From Haloarcula rubra (GTDB taxonomy: Archaea; Halobacteriota; Halobacteria; Halobacteriales; Haloarculaceae): a DNA stretch of 64,000 nt. The stretch covers positions 124,001 through 188,000 of the forward strand of contig NZ_RKLR01000006.1 in NCBI RefSeq assembly GCF_019599465.1, written 5' to 3'. A model generated the notes under the pieces. That model made no database searches and was not told the DNA's origin. It worked only from the letters and a program-made list of their open reading frames with translations. The translations under genes and the position numbers were made by a program. Below are positions 1-8,621 of the stretch, piece after piece; positions within the stretch are counted from its first letter, which is position 1; each line of letters begins with the position of its first letter.

Positions 1-227
1 CACTCACAGTCGTCCAGTGATTCCGGTACGTGTGAAGCTTGGCCCGTCCGTGGACCTCACCATCGTCCCACGTCGCTCACATAGCTGACTAGGGCGAGTA
101 TTGTTTATGAGGGTAGACCATTGATGCGGAGTGAAAACGAAAGGCACTCCGAGCAATCGGCTACTCTTGAGACAACTAATCCTGTCGTTGTCACGAACGA
201 TTTCACGCCTGAAATTGTGACGGATAG

Positions 228-236
228 GCTTATATC
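228..236 (+). promoter_or_regulatory. TATA box of the first histidine kinase gene
   Basis: GCTTATATC lies about 28 bases before the GTG at 261, the spacing expected for a leaderless haloarchaeal transcript. This supports GTG 261 as the start codon. No gene is evident in bases 1-227; they may hold the tail of a neighbouring gene, but no frame is convincing. Confidence 0.6.
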
Positions 237-260
237 GGCCACCGGCGGGGTTACGACTAA

Positions 261-1694
261 GTGACCGAACCGAGCCGATACAAGTTACTGTTCGTCGCAG
301 AAGACGACGGCCAACTGCCGGACATCGTTTCCGAACTCGACTCGATTCCGATATTCGATGTCGAACTGGCAGTCGAACTGCCCAATGTTGATCCAGCGGC
401 CATTCCCGACACGGTCGACGGTGTGATAGTGTCTGGGGCGCTGGACGATGCGACACTAAACAAAGTCGTCGGAATCGCTCGGAACCGGTGGCCAGAGACG
501 CCCGTCATGCTGACGCTGACCGATTCTCAGGCCCGGACGACGAGCGAAGCCGCTCTCTCAGCCGTCGACGATTGTCTCTCCGAGTCTATCCCTGGGGCAA
601 ACCGCTCAGTACTCAAGCACCGGATCATCTCTACGGTCCAGAACAACCGGGCACAGATGGAGCTGCATCGCCATCGCGAGTTGCTCAAGCGAACGCAGGA
701 ACTCGGTGATATCGGTGGGTGGGAGTACGACATCGACAGCGAGGAATTGCGGTGGACCGAACAGATCTACCATATTCACGAACTGCCGCTCGAATACGAA
801 CCTACCGTCGACGACGCACTGGGGTTCTACCACGAGAAAGACCGGTCGCAAATCCGGGAGAAACTCGAGACACTACTCGAGACGGGCCAACAGTTTAGTC
901 TCCAAGTCCGACTCGTGACCGCAAAGGGGAACGTGAGGTGGGTTCGCGTTCAGGGGGACGCAAAGATAGACGACGGCCGCGTTCAGAAGACACGTGGTGC
1001 CATCCAGGACGTAACTGGACTCGTCGAACAGCGGACGGAGACGGAGAAGTTGCGGGGAAATCTACGAGAAGAGAAGGACCGTCTGGAGCGACTGGCTAGG
1101 GTGCTGTCCCACGAACTCCGGAATCCGCTGACGGTCATTCACGGGCAACTGCAACTGTACCGCGATTCGGGCGACGAGTCACAGTTAGACGCCGTCGAAC
1201 GCAACGTCGACAGACTCGACGACGTCGTCGACGACACACTGTGGTTGGTACAGGAAGACGATACGGTCACAGAGATGGCGATGGTCGACGTAGACTCCGT
1301 CGCGGAGGATGCCTGGCGGATCGTCGGCGACGACGCAGTGACGCTCCACACTGCATCGATGGAACGCATTCCAGCCAACAGGTCACTCCTGCAGACGATC
1401 TTCGAGAAACTGTTCGAGAATACTCTCACCCACACGTCAGCGTCCCGGATCGAGGTCGGGCCATGCTACATGGGTGATTATCTCGATGGCTTTTACGTCG
1501 ACGACGATGGGGAGGGTTTCGATACGGCGACGCCGGAAGAACTGTTCGAGATCGGAACCAAGGGTATGAGTGGTGGCTCGGGCATCGGGCTCTCCGTCGT
1601 CGACGAAATCGTCCGGCGCCACGACTGGTCGATTACAGCCATGGAAAGCGACGATGGTGGTGCCAGATTCGAAATCAAAACCAGTCTGTTGTAG
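261..1694 (+). CDS. PAS-domain sensor histidine kinase with N-terminal receiver-like domain
   Basis: A soluble two-component sensor of 477 residues; no membrane segment is visible. Residues 1-125 resemble a response-regulator fold, but the usual phospho-acceptor Asp position reads Ser-Gly, so it is probably not phosphorylated. A PAS/PAC unit covers about 142-255. The HisKA box LSHELRNPL carries the likely phospho-His 284, followed by a HATPase domain (about 365-477) with GEGFD and GSGIGLSVV motifs. The start is a GTG placed by the TATA element upstream. There is no cognate receiver gene next door, which is common for haloarchaeal kinases, so partner and signal are unknown. Confidence 0.9.
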   Translation: MTEPSRYKLLFVAEDDGQLPDIVSELDSIPIFDVELAVELPNVDPAAIPDTVDGVIVSGALDDATLNKVVGIARNRWPETPVMLTLTDSQARTTSEAALSAVDDCLSESIPGANRSVLKHRIISTVQNNRAQMELHRHRELLKRTQELGDIGGWEYDIDSEELRWTEQIYHIHELPLEYEPTVDDALGFYHEKDRSQIREKLETLLETGQQFSLQVRLVTAKGNVRWVRVQGDAKIDDGRVQKTRGAIQDVTGLVEQRTETEKLRGNLREEKDRLERLARVLSHELRNPLTVIHGQLQLYRDSGDESQLDAVERNVDRLDDVVDDTLWLVQEDDTVTEMAMVDVDSVAEDAWRIVGDDAVTLHTASMERIPANRSLLQTIFEKLFENTLTHTSASRIEVGPCYMGDYLDGFYVDDDGEGFDTATPEELFEIGTKGMSGGSGIGLSVVDEIVRRHDWSITAMESDDGGARFEIKTSLL

Positions 1695-2225
1695 GGCATC
1701 GTGGCCTTCGACGGCGACGCCACCGATGATTCGATTTGTCGCTCCCAGTTCTTCGACAGTGATAGCGTGTCCCGCTTCGTGTCTACGGGTACGATTAACC
1801 ACACTCTACGTACGCTATCGATACCGCCGTCGCTGTTCACGATACCACCCTAACTGGACAGGCCAGCGTATGCCGACCTGACCGACATCGGTCGCCGAGT
1901 AAAGCGACCATCTAGACTGTTAAAACGACCGTGAGAACTGTCGAGATCGCTCTCTAATATCGGCCAGTACTGAAAATGAATGTATCGTTTGTTTCTCTGT
2001 TTTCTACGACGGAGAGGAGTACTTGATCTGCACCACCTTTATATGTACAGGTTATGATTATATACTACGGAATCACAGTTTCATACTGTGCGTTTGTCCC
2101 CGACGATGAAGGGGCCGCTTGAGCCGGTGTACCGGACGTGCAGGGATTACCCCGTTTTCTCTTCGCGTGGTCGTCACGTGGAACGTATCAGCGAGTCTCC
2201 GCGTTCCGCACTACGAGCCACCACT
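1695..2225. other. Intergenic region, 531 bp, AT-rich promoter patch
   Basis: No convincing gene. An AT-rich patch with two TATA-like elements (about 2038-2065) lies 160-190 bases before the ATG at 2226, so the next gene either has a long leader or an undetected closer promoter. A weak minus-strand frame next to the kinase 3' end looks protein-like for about 30 residues but has no start signal. Confidence 0.4.
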
Positions 2226-2567
2226 ATGCAACGAACCACCGACTCGGCGTCACTCGACAGCATGTTCGACGCCCTACGAGACCCGTACCGCCGACGAATC
2301 TTGACCGCCATCTCCGACCACAATCCACGCGATATAAACGAATTTACCCGAAACAAATTCGCGTCGATCAGTGGGGATGAAGACGACCCCGAACAGCTGG
2401 AACTGCAATTGCACCATTCACACCTGCCCAAACTGGTTGAGAAGGGGTATATCGACTGGAACCACGAGGCGCAGACGATTCGCCGGGGGTCGAACTTCGA
2501 CGACATCGCGCCGCTTCTCGAGCTGATAGACGACCACGCCGACGAGTTGCCAGCCGAGTGGCCGTAA
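2226..2567 (+). CDS. Small winged-helix (ArsR-like/DUF7344-type) protein
   Basis: A 113-residue soluble protein with the layout of the small haloarchaeal winged-helix family: a helix around LRDPYRRRILTAI, a middle segment with HHSHLPKLVEKGYI typical of the recognition helix and wing, then an acidic tail. It probably binds DNA and regulates transcription; the target is unknown. ATG 2226 was chosen because the upstream in-frame extension has no family resemblance and a basic, non-haloarchaeal composition. It stands alone, with a large gap before and a 340-base gap after. Confidence 0.7.
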   Translation: MQRTTDSASLDSMFDALRDPYRRRILTAISDHNPRDINEFTRNKFASISGDEDDPEQLELQLHHSHLPKLVEKGYIDWNHEAQTIRRGSNFDDIAPLLELIDDHADELPAEWP

Positions 2568-2908
2568 CTCACGCTCGTTGCTCAGGAGCGAACCATTACA
2601 TTCGTAGGTCAACTGAGCGGTTAATTCCTGGCTTCATTAGTGAAAAAGCGGGCTATTGCTCCACGTCTAGACGAGGCCTGTGCCGTCAAAAACATAGAAC
2701 GATCGCTCACGGCCTAACTCGGGCGGTTTCGAGCATCGAAACGAGGCCAAGGGCAAATAATCGGTACGTTCCGACCGCAATCGGGACTCGGAGACGATTG
2801 CTTATTACAGGCAATCTGTAGCTCGGACGTCGTCGAACAGGCTGTAGCGGTTGGACTCACGCTCAGCGCGTGACAGCAATCATTGCAACGACGGTCCAGA
2901 TCGGCGGT
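2568..2908. other. Intergenic region, 341 bp
   Basis: Between two convergent genes. No gene, repeat or clear promoter was recognised. Confidence 0.4.
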
Positions 2909-3508
2909 CTATATCCCGAGCCATTCGTCGTTTCGGACCTGATAACCGTTCGCCCGACAGAACTTCGCCGCTTCTCGGCGTACTGCTCGGGACGACGGGA
3001 GCGTTTCTTTGTCGTGGATTCGTTCGATGATCCAGTCGGCGATAGCTTGGATTCCTTCGTCGTCGTCATCAGCGTCGATCGCTTCGAGTTCCTGAAACGT
3101 CATCTCGTACGCTTTGCGCTGTGTCCAACTGAACTCCGTATTCGAGAGCGTCTTGCTGGCTTCGACGATCTGTTTCATGGCCGTGGCAACTGTCGGCCGC
3201 AGTATCTGCACTCGGATGGCGTCTGGAGAGTCGAACGTCTCTTCGTCCGTCTCTGGGACTAGTTCTCCGATAGTGTAGCTCCTCTCGGCCGATTCGAACT
3301 CGTAATCGCCCATCGCCGCAACGACCTCGGTTCCGGTCGCCGGGAACGCCAGCTCTTCGAGTTCCGCCTCAACATCCGCGAGTGCTCCCGCGTCCACCGG
3401 TGGCTCTATTTCGTCGCCACGCTCTAGTTCTGCGTCCATCTCACGCTCTTGCTGGCGTCTCTCGGCGTCTTGTGCTTGCTTGTCTCGACCGCTCTTATCG
3501 TCTGCCAT
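2909..3508 (-). CDS. DUF5789-like haloarchaeal protein with extra C-terminal domain
   Basis: 199 residues, soluble and highly charged. The first 50 residues are a charged helix (MADDKSGRDKQAQDAERRQQ), followed by a stretch like the DUF5789 family (FPATGTEVVAAMGDYEFE, then a SPDAIRVQIL segment). The C-terminal half, about 110-199, is unlike the short family members and has no recognised domain. ATG 3508 was chosen over an upstream in-frame ATG because the family begins with MADD-type sequence. Function is unknown, and the DUF5789 assignment is from memory of the family pattern. Confidence 0.65.
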   Translation of the reverse strand: MADDKSGRDKQAQDAERRQQEREMDAELERGDEIEPPVDAGALADVEAELEELAFPATGTEVVAAMGDYEFESAERSYTIGELVPETDEETFDSPDAIRVQILRPTVATAMKQIVEASKTLSNTEFSWTQRKAYEMTFQELEAIDADDDDEGIQAIADWIIERIHDKETLPSSRAVRREAAKFCRANGYQVRNDEWLGI

Positions 3509-4064
3509 CCTATAATTTTGGTTCCCCAACAAGATAGCTCTGTGGTCGCTACCAGCCACTCCCAACCGTCCACGTTAGCGAGTAAAATCGCGCGTATCGT
3601 TCACCGGCAGACTGGCAGCAGCGAACACCCGAGGATGGCTGTAAGCATCTGTGTCGAGTGGTCACGAAATGACGGATGGAGAACGACTCGTACACATGTC
3701 ACACCTGTTGTCGAGACATCTGACACGAGAGCGCTGCGTGTGTCGTAACGCACACAATCTGTACAGTAGGGGAGCCGTCGGCTGCTGTAGCTGGAGCGCC
3801 CGTGCATCGGCGGCGGCGGGGTGATACATAACCGACGATCGGTACATATCCGACAGTCCGTTGGTTAGTCAGTCACAAGGTGTTTCAATCATAGGGGGGT
3901 CGAAAGATGCCCGAGAAGGATGCCCTTATTACGACAGGCGAGGCTGAGAGACACTCTTCATCGGATGCGTCAGTAGGCTCCACTCCAGTGTCGTCGGGTG
4001 GGTAGCGGCGGACGATACCGAGTAAGCGACATGTAGTGATGTATCACAATTCGAATATCGTGGT
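3509..4064. other. Intergenic region, 556 bp, with a doubtful 32-codon frame
   Basis: A divergent intergenic region. The only possible gene is a 32-codon frame at 3907-4005 (starts MPEKDALITTGEAE), which has a plausible charged composition but no recognised family and no clear TATA box. It could be a small gene or the stub of a lost one. Confidence 0.35.
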
Positions 4065-4712
4065 GTGCGCTCGTCCATCACCACAATCGGCAAATGGATG
4101 CTCGTCAAGGCTGACAGGCTCGGCATCGCTACTCCCGACATTATCTATGGGTTCGGTGACCGGTGGCTTCAGTTGGTTTCTACCACGCCAACCGAGGAAG
4201 CCCACGCCGTCGCCGACGTCTTGTATCGAGAGTACGAGCCTGACTCTGTGATCGACTTCGGGTGTGGACTCGGCCGGTACCTCACTGGGTTCCAAGCTCA
4301 TGGCGCGACAGTACACGGCGTCGAAGGCTTTTCCGAAGCCCGGGAGCACGCCGAGATACCCGCCGATGCACTCACTATCCACGACCTCCGTGAGCCGCTG
4401 GAACTTGACGACCACTATGATTTGGCGCTGTGTATCGAGACTGCCGAACACATCCCGTCGCGATTCGCCGACACGCTCGTCGAGACCGTAACGGCAGCGG
4501 CGCCACGCGTGGTCTTTACTGCCGCCCCACCCGGGCTCAGAGGGACCCATCACGTGAACGAGGCCCCGAGGGAGTACTGGATCGAGAAGTTCCGGTCGAA
4601 CGGATTCTCGTACGCCCCCGAGGAGACGGATCGACTCCAAGAATCGGTTCGCTCCGAAATAGACGCCGCAGACTGGGTCGCTGACCGCCCATTCATTTTC
4701 GTTCGACGATAG
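4065..4712 (+). CDS. Class I SAM-dependent methyltransferase
   Basis: 215 residues. The SAM-binding motif I is DFGCGLG at residues 64-70, followed by the acidic loop HGVEGF and motif LALCIETAEHI, typical of small-molecule methyltransferases of the UbiE/Methyltransf_11 type. The C-terminal YWIEKFRSNGF segment matches the cap of this fold. Substrate cannot be told. The start is GTG 4065; ATG 4098 is an in-frame alternative. It precedes the promoter-motif operons but has its own intergenic region. Confidence 0.8.
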   Translation: MRSSITTIGKWMLVKADRLGIATPDIIYGFGDRWLQLVSTTPTEEAHAVADVLYREYEPDSVIDFGCGLGRYLTGFQAHGATVHGVEGFSEAREHAEIPADALTIHDLREPLELDDHYDLALCIETAEHIPSRFADTLVETVTAAAPRVVFTAAPPGLRGTHHVNEAPREYWIEKFRSNGFSYAPEETDRLQESVRSEIDAADWVADRPFIFVRR

Positions 4713-4853
4713 GCCACCCTGTCTCGACGTCGATACTCTCTGTCAGTCGGTGTCTAGTCCCGCTAGAGGTCTCTCGGATGAATCCGGTCCACTGATCTTT
4801 ATACCTGACACTCTCGACGCCATCGGTTCCCATTTCACGGAAGGCCACCTGAA

Positions 4854-4875
4854 ACCGTATGATTCCAGATACGGT
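4854..4875. repeat. 7-bp inverted repeat upstream of promoter motif P1
   Basis: ACCGTAT, 8-base spacer, ATACGGT. It sits just before the P1 promoter motif and could be an operator or a transcript-end hairpin of the methyltransferase gene. It is not found at the other four promoters. Confidence 0.3.
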
Positions 4876-4882
4876 CAGCTAC

Positions 4883-4916
4883 ACCTGGTATCCTGTGTGC
4901 TGCCTGAAACATTAGT
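4883..4916 (+). promoter_or_regulatory. Shared promoter motif P1 (ACCTG-N16-CTGAA)
   Basis: ACCTG at 4883-4887, exactly 16 bases, then CTGAAA at 4904-4909 leading into a weak TATA element. Four more copies (7864, 11155, 13496, 15882) have the same spacing. The first ATG is at 4940, 36 bases after CTGAAA. The ACCTG half lies upstream of the TATA element, where an activator or repressor would bind. Confidence 0.65.
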
Positions 4917-4939
4917 TGATAGACGCTCGACGCTGAGCT

Positions 4940-5008
4940 ATGATGCGCGATAGAATCGCCAACACGGGTATCGGTCGTCAGATTGCGATTGTTCTTGGGG
5001 GCGTATAA
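4940..5008 (+). CDS. Leader ORF (22 codons) before the GST-like gene
   Basis: The first ATG after the P1 promoter, placed where a leaderless transcript would begin. It encodes 22 residues (starts MMRDRIANTG, ends AIVLGGV) and stops one base before the ATG of the next gene, so termination and re-initiation could be coupled. No family is recognised and it is not similar to the other three leader frames. It may be a regulatory leader rather than a functional peptide. Confidence 0.45.
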   Translation: MMRDRIANTGIGRQIAIVLGGV

Positions 5009-5009
5009 T

Positions 5010-5999
5010 ATGGGGAAGCTCATCGAAGGGGAGTGGATCACCGCTCCCGAACGTGGACACGATAGTCAGGGGTTCGATGACTGGATCAGGGACCCATCCG
5101 AGCACCCCGAGGCGAAGTACGTGGCTGAGCCGGATCGATACCACCTGTACATCTCTCGTGCTTGCCCGTGGGCACACCGCGCGGCTCTCGTCCGCACCCT
5201 GAAGGGACTCGATGACGTAATCTCGGTGGACATCGTCGACCCAGTACGGCGGGACGATGGCTGGGAATTCACACCGTCGAAGGACGGTTGTACACCGGAT
5301 TCGGTGCACGGGTTTGAGTATCTCCGAGATGTGTACACGTCGGCTGATCCCGCCTATACCGGCCGTGTTACCGTACCGGTCCTGTACGACACGGAGACGG
5401 AGACGATTGTCAACAACGAATCAGCGGATATCGCCCGGATGCTGGATCAAGCGTTCGGCTCGGCCAGTTCGCACGATATCGAGTTGTATCCCGAGGCGAA
5501 ACAGGACCAGATCGATTCGATTATCGGCGAAATCCACGACAAAATAAACCTCGGGGTGTACGAGGCGGGGTTCGCAGAAAATCAGGTGGAGTACGAGCGA
5601 GCCGTCGACACGCTCTTCGAAGGTTTGGAAAGGTGGGACGATGTCCTTCAGGACCAGCGTTTCCTGGCCGGCGATCAACTGACACTCGCCGATATCTTCC
5701 TCTTCCCCACACTCTTCCGGTTCGATCTGGTCTACTACACGCACTTCAAGTGCAACGTGCAGCGGCTCGTCGACTTCGAGAATCTCTGGCCGTATGCCCG
5801 TGATATCTACCAGCACCCGAGTGTCCAAGAGACGTGTGTGGCCGAGCACGTGAAGGACCACTACTACCGGAGCCACGAGGACATCAATCCGACCGGGTTC
5901 GTTCCGGTCGGGCCGGACATCGACTGGCCCGCAGCGCACGACCGCGACCGACTCGGTGGGACCACCCACGCATCTCGTTCGACACCCGATCACGTATGA
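5010..5999 (+). CDS. Glutathionyl-hydroquinone-reductase-like GST (YqjG/omega type)
   Basis: 329 residues. An N-terminal thioredoxin-like domain has the catalytic Cys52 in ISRACPWAHR, the hallmark of glutathionyl-hydroquinone reductases, followed by the VDIVDP and NNESADI segments (thiol site) and an all-helical C-terminal domain (about 170-310). The family reduces glutathionyl- or thiol-adducted hydroquinones. Haloarchaea usually use gamma-glutamylcysteine rather than glutathione, so the thiol partner is inferred. It is the first full gene of the P1 operon and overlaps the next gene by ATGA. Confidence 0.88.
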   Translation: MGKLIEGEWITAPERGHDSQGFDDWIRDPSEHPEAKYVAEPDRYHLYISRACPWAHRAALVRTLKGLDDVISVDIVDPVRRDDGWEFTPSKDGCTPDSVHGFEYLRDVYTSADPAYTGRVTVPVLYDTETETIVNNESADIARMLDQAFGSASSHDIELYPEAKQDQIDSIIGEIHDKINLGVYEAGFAENQVEYERAVDTLFEGLERWDDVLQDQRFLAGDQLTLADIFLFPTLFRFDLVYYTHFKCNVQRLVDFENLWPYARDIYQHPSVQETCVAEHVKDHYYRSHEDINPTGFVPVGPDIDWPAAHDRDRLGGTTHASRSTPDHV

Positions 6000-6322
6000 A
6001 CCGGCATGCAGCCCGATCGACTGATACAGTAACGACGGGCGATGATTCCGGGTTCCTCCAACTGGCGAGCAACCAGCGGGTGGCCCACACCGAGTATGGC
6101 GACCCGGATGGCGCACCAATTGTCTTCCTCCATGGAACTCCCGGCTCTCGGCTGTTGGCGAGATTGTACGCAAACGTTGCTTCGGAGGCTGGCGTCCCGA
6201 TCAAGGACGTTCGCCGGTTCGTGACTGCGATTCCGACAGCCGAACTCCGGGAGGTAGACGATGCTGATCACCTCCGGACACTACTGCAGACTGTTCCCGA
6301 TGTACTGGAGGAACATCGATGA
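5996..6322 (+). pseudogene. Alpha/beta hydrolase with internal in-frame deletion
   Basis: 108 residues. The first ~65 residues match the start of an alpha/beta hydrolase, including the oxyanion-hole FLHGTPGSR. The sequence then jumps at about residue 66 (base ~6195) to the last helix of the fold (DADHLRTLLQTVPDVLEE). The nucleophile elbow, catalytic acid and cap are all missing, about 160 residues compared with a usual ~270. The frame stays open and keeps ATGA overlaps on both sides, so translation through the operon is preserved. Almost certainly not an active hydrolase; the His-like C-terminal segment remains. Confidence 0.8.
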
Positions 6323-7047
6323 CCCAAATCCGCTCGTTCCGGCAACTCGTCTCGACACTCTATGTCGATGAACCAGTCGGAAATAGACTCTGGACGGTGC
6401 TCGCGATAACGATACTCCCCGTACCGCTGGTCTCGGGGCTGTACATCATCCACGGCGCAATGACAGGCATGGCCGCCGGTGCGTATTCGGTGCGAAATGG
6501 CTATCTGGTGTACGGGGTCGTGAACCTGTTCGTGGTCGCACTAATGTTCGGACTTCTGGACACTGAGCAGCGGGCTCGTGTGTTTGCGTTCCGCCCCCCT
6601 TCGATACGGGAACTTGCTGCAGCGATCCTCGCGTTCGTCGTTGGTCTCGGTGTCTTCCAGGTCACCGAGAGAGTGAGCAGAGCTCTTGGCTACCAACTCC
6701 AGGGCCTTTCGTACACGTTGGACAATCCGGTGGCGGTGTCGACGATTCTCATCGGTGCGGTCGTACTGGCACCTGTCACTGAAGAGCTTCTCTATCGTGG
6801 GCTTGTCCTCGAGACTCTCTCTGAACGTGGCCTTGGACCTGTGAGTGCGACCGCCCTGATGACTGCGCTCTTCGCACTCATCCACCTGCCGAACTTCGGC
6901 GTCGCTGGCACCATCTTCATCGCGGTGTGGGGGATACTACCCGCCGCGCTCCGACTCCGGTACGACAATCTCACTGGCGCGATCCTGATGCACATGCTGA
7001 ACAACCTGTTCGCGTACGTCATCGTCGTCGCTGCAGGGTGGTCTTGA
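6319..7047 (+). CDS. CPBP/CAAX-type intramembrane metalloprotease
   Basis: 242 residues with about seven to eight membrane segments. The three family motifs are present: EELLYRG with Glu155-Glu156 and Arg160, the FxxxH motif with His189 (ALFALIHLPN), and HMLNN with His225 and Asn229. These form the metal or proton site in a membrane-embedded glutamyl protease. Haloarchaeal substrates are unknown. It overlaps the broken hydrolase by ATGA and belongs to the P1 operon. Confidence 0.88.
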   Translation: MTQIRSFRQLVSTLYVDEPVGNRLWTVLAITILPVPLVSGLYIIHGAMTGMAAGAYSVRNGYLVYGVVNLFVVALMFGLLDTEQRARVFAFRPPSIRELAAAILAFVVGLGVFQVTERVSRALGYQLQGLSYTLDNPVAVSTILIGAVVLAPVTEELLYRGLVLETLSERGLGPVSATALMTALFALIHLPNFGVAGTIFIAVWGILPAALRLRYDNLTGAILMHMLNNLFAYVIVVAAGWS

Positions 7048-7103
7048 TTGAACCAGCATGGCCATTTGGTAGAGCTGTATCAGACACCCTTTGAGAACAA
7101 CAC

Positions 7104-7796
7104 ATGATCGGTGCAACACTCAAGTTCGAGTTCGTCACCCCCACGGATGAGGACCGCTTCATCAGAGAGTATCTGGTCGACGCATGGGACAGATTCCTTG
7201 AAAGCGACTTCTGGACCAACGGATGGTTCTGGCGATACAGTCAGTTCGCTGAGTACGAGTCGGGACCAGACGGGGGACTAGTGCGAATCGTCTTCGATGG
7301 TGATCCTGACGCACTTGTTGAGACTGAATCCGAGTACTGGGCCGATTTCGATGGACTCCAATCGTGGGATTTGCAGCGATACGACGAGCTTGGATACCAG
7401 AGTCTGCTGGAACAGCAGCAAGACACGCGGGGAGAGCTCGGCGGACGGTGGGAGTACAGGATGAAGTCACTGCTCTCGCAGTTCGCATTGGAGTATCACC
7501 GCGAATTCTCCACTCCGCTGCCGGTCGTCGGCGAGAAAACGCAAGAAAACCCGCTACAAGTTGGGTTTTGGTCGGCATTCCACAACCTGATGGTCCAGTG
7601 TGGTTACGACTGGTACGACGAGACCGAGCTCTGTCAGAAGGCGATGGAAAATCGATTGAAATGGATCGCGAATTACAGGGGGACACAGGCGGCTCTCAAG
7701 GAGTATGTGCACATTCTCAGCGAGTGGCAAGCCTACGAACAGGAACTCGAAGAGTGGTTCGAGGAGAACCCCACCGGAGAGGCGAGCGAACCCTGA
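7104..7796 (+). CDS. Uncharacterised acidic, Trp/Tyr-rich protein
   Basis: 230 residues, soluble, with many Trp and Tyr residues and no cysteine cluster or nucleotide motif. It appears to be an alpha/beta N-terminal part (residues 1-90) followed by helices, ending in an acidic tail. I do not recognise the family. It lies 56 bases after the CPBP gene on the same strand, so it may be the last gene of the P1 operon or have its own weak promoter. Confidence 0.7.
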   Translation: MIGATLKFEFVTPTDEDRFIREYLVDAWDRFLESDFWTNGWFWRYSQFAEYESGPDGGLVRIVFDGDPDALVETESEYWADFDGLQSWDLQRYDELGYQSLLEQQQDTRGELGGRWEYRMKSLLSQFALEYHREFSTPLPVVGEKTQENPLQVGFWSAFHNLMVQCGYDWYDETELCQKAMENRLKWIANYRGTQAALKEYVHILSEWQAYEQELEEWFEENPTGEASEP

Positions 7797-7863
7797 CTGT
7801 GCGACGGCCGAATGACTTCTTTCGGATCTGATTAACGTGAACAGGAGTGGTTTCGTCCGTGTA

Positions 7864-7897
7864 ACCTGATTTACTAATACCCGCCTGAGACTTTTGC
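7864..7897 (+). promoter_or_regulatory. Shared promoter motif P5 (ACCTG-N16-CTGA)
   Basis: ACCTG at 7864-7868, 16 bases, then CTGAGA at 7885-7890. The 16-base spacer starts ATTTACTAATAC, close to the P2 spacer ATTTAGTATCC. The first ATG (7926) is 41 bases after CTGAGA, matching the 36-42 base range of the other copies. Confidence 0.6.
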
Positions 7898-7925
7898 CCC
7901 GGCAAGTGAAATTGCGAACGAAGCT

Positions 7926-8024
7926 ATGATGGAAACCGACATCCAGCTGCAAATCGCACAACGCAGTCGACGACCCGATACAACCACGGAGACAGTTCCG
8001 CCGGGTATGGAGATAGAGCGTTAG
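7926..8024 (+). CDS. Leader ORF (32 codons) before the DUF2892 gene
   Basis: A 32-residue frame starting MMETDIQLQIAQRSRRPDTT. It begins at the first ATG after promoter P5 and stops two bases before the ATG of the DUF2892-like gene. The position, not the sequence, is the evidence: three other operons in this block have the same promoter and a similar short coupled frame. No homologous family is recognised. Confidence 0.45.
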   Translation: MMETDIQLQIAQRSRRPDTTTETVPPGMEIER

Positions 8025-8026
8025 CG

Positions 8027-8233
8027 ATGCGTCAGAATATTTCAGATTCGGAACGGATTGGGAGAGGTGTCCTCGGCATCTGGTTGATCGTCATTGCAGT
8101 CGGGGCCCTTCGCGCACGACGCCGAACTGTCGCGGCAATCGCGGGTATCGCAGGAATCGGACTGATACAGAACGCTGTCACCGGGTTCTGTGGCGGTAAT
8201 TGGCTGTTCAACATTGATTCGACCAAAGAATGA
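8027..8233 (+). CDS. DUF2892/YgaP-like small membrane protein
   Basis: 68 residues. The sequence RIGRGVLGIWLIVIAVGAL, then a short basic turn and AAIAGIAGIGLIQNAVTGFCGG, is the two-helix hairpin of the inner-membrane DUF2892 family (YgaP C-terminal domain). The family is often linked with sulfur-transfer or rhodanese proteins. Here it overlaps the HalOD1 gene by ATGA and shares an operon with a trans-sulfuration enzyme, which fits a sulfur theme. Function in archaea is unknown. Confidence 0.8.
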   Translation: MRQNISDSERIGRGVLGIWLIVIAVGALRARRRTVAAIAGIAGIGLIQNAVTGFCGGNWLFNIDSTKE

Positions 8234-8616
8234 CCGAACAACGCGATCAAGAGCGGCGCTACGATGACCACCTCCCTGTAGATGTCGATTCACAGTTGAA
8301 ACCGGTTTCCCGAAACCGGTTCGGTCCAACCTCACAGGAAGAACTCTCTGGGGCGATCATTTCTGCAATCAAGAGCGCAGGTGGGACTGGTCATAGGACT
8401 GCCAATCTGCCGCCACTGTACGAGGTGATCGACATCGATGCGTTGAAAGAGATGTTTTCGTGGCCCCAGCCCGACGAAGACGTGGTGCATCACTCCATGA
8501 CAGTCACATTTCGGTACGAGAGATTCCTCGTCGTCGTCCGTGACGATGGTCTCATCCAAGTCTACGAATCGAATGAGACTGATCGGCAGACCAATCAGCA
8601 GCCCCGGCCTTCGTAG
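8230..8616 (+). CDS. HalOD1 output-domain protein
   Basis: 128 residues. The family core is visible: LSGAIISAIKSAGG, LPPLYEVIDIDALKEMF, then a beta pair MTVTFRYERFLVVVRDDGLIQVYE. HalOD1 domains are haloarchaeal output modules often fused to receiver domains; here the domain stands alone with a charged N-terminal extension. Role is unknown. It overlaps the genes before and after it by a few bases, so it is cotranslated in the P5 operon. Confidence 0.85.
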   Translation: MTEQRDQERRYDDHLPVDVDSQLKPVSRNRFGPTSQEELSGAIISAIKSAGGTGHRTANLPPLYEVIDIDALKEMFSWPQPDEDVVHHSMTVTFRYERFLVVVRDDGLIQVYESNETDRQTNQQPRPS

Positions 8617-8621
8617 TGACC

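Noticed and set aside
1437-1802. Minus-strand frame with HEAGHAITVEELGATNRI near the first kinase
   Set aside because: The last part looked protein-like, but most of the frame lies over the kinase gene and no start signal exists; perhaps a remnant, not supportable.
4044-4640. 198-codon minus-strand frame opposite the methyltransferase
   Set aside because: The plus-strand protein carries a full SAM motif; the minus frame has no family features.
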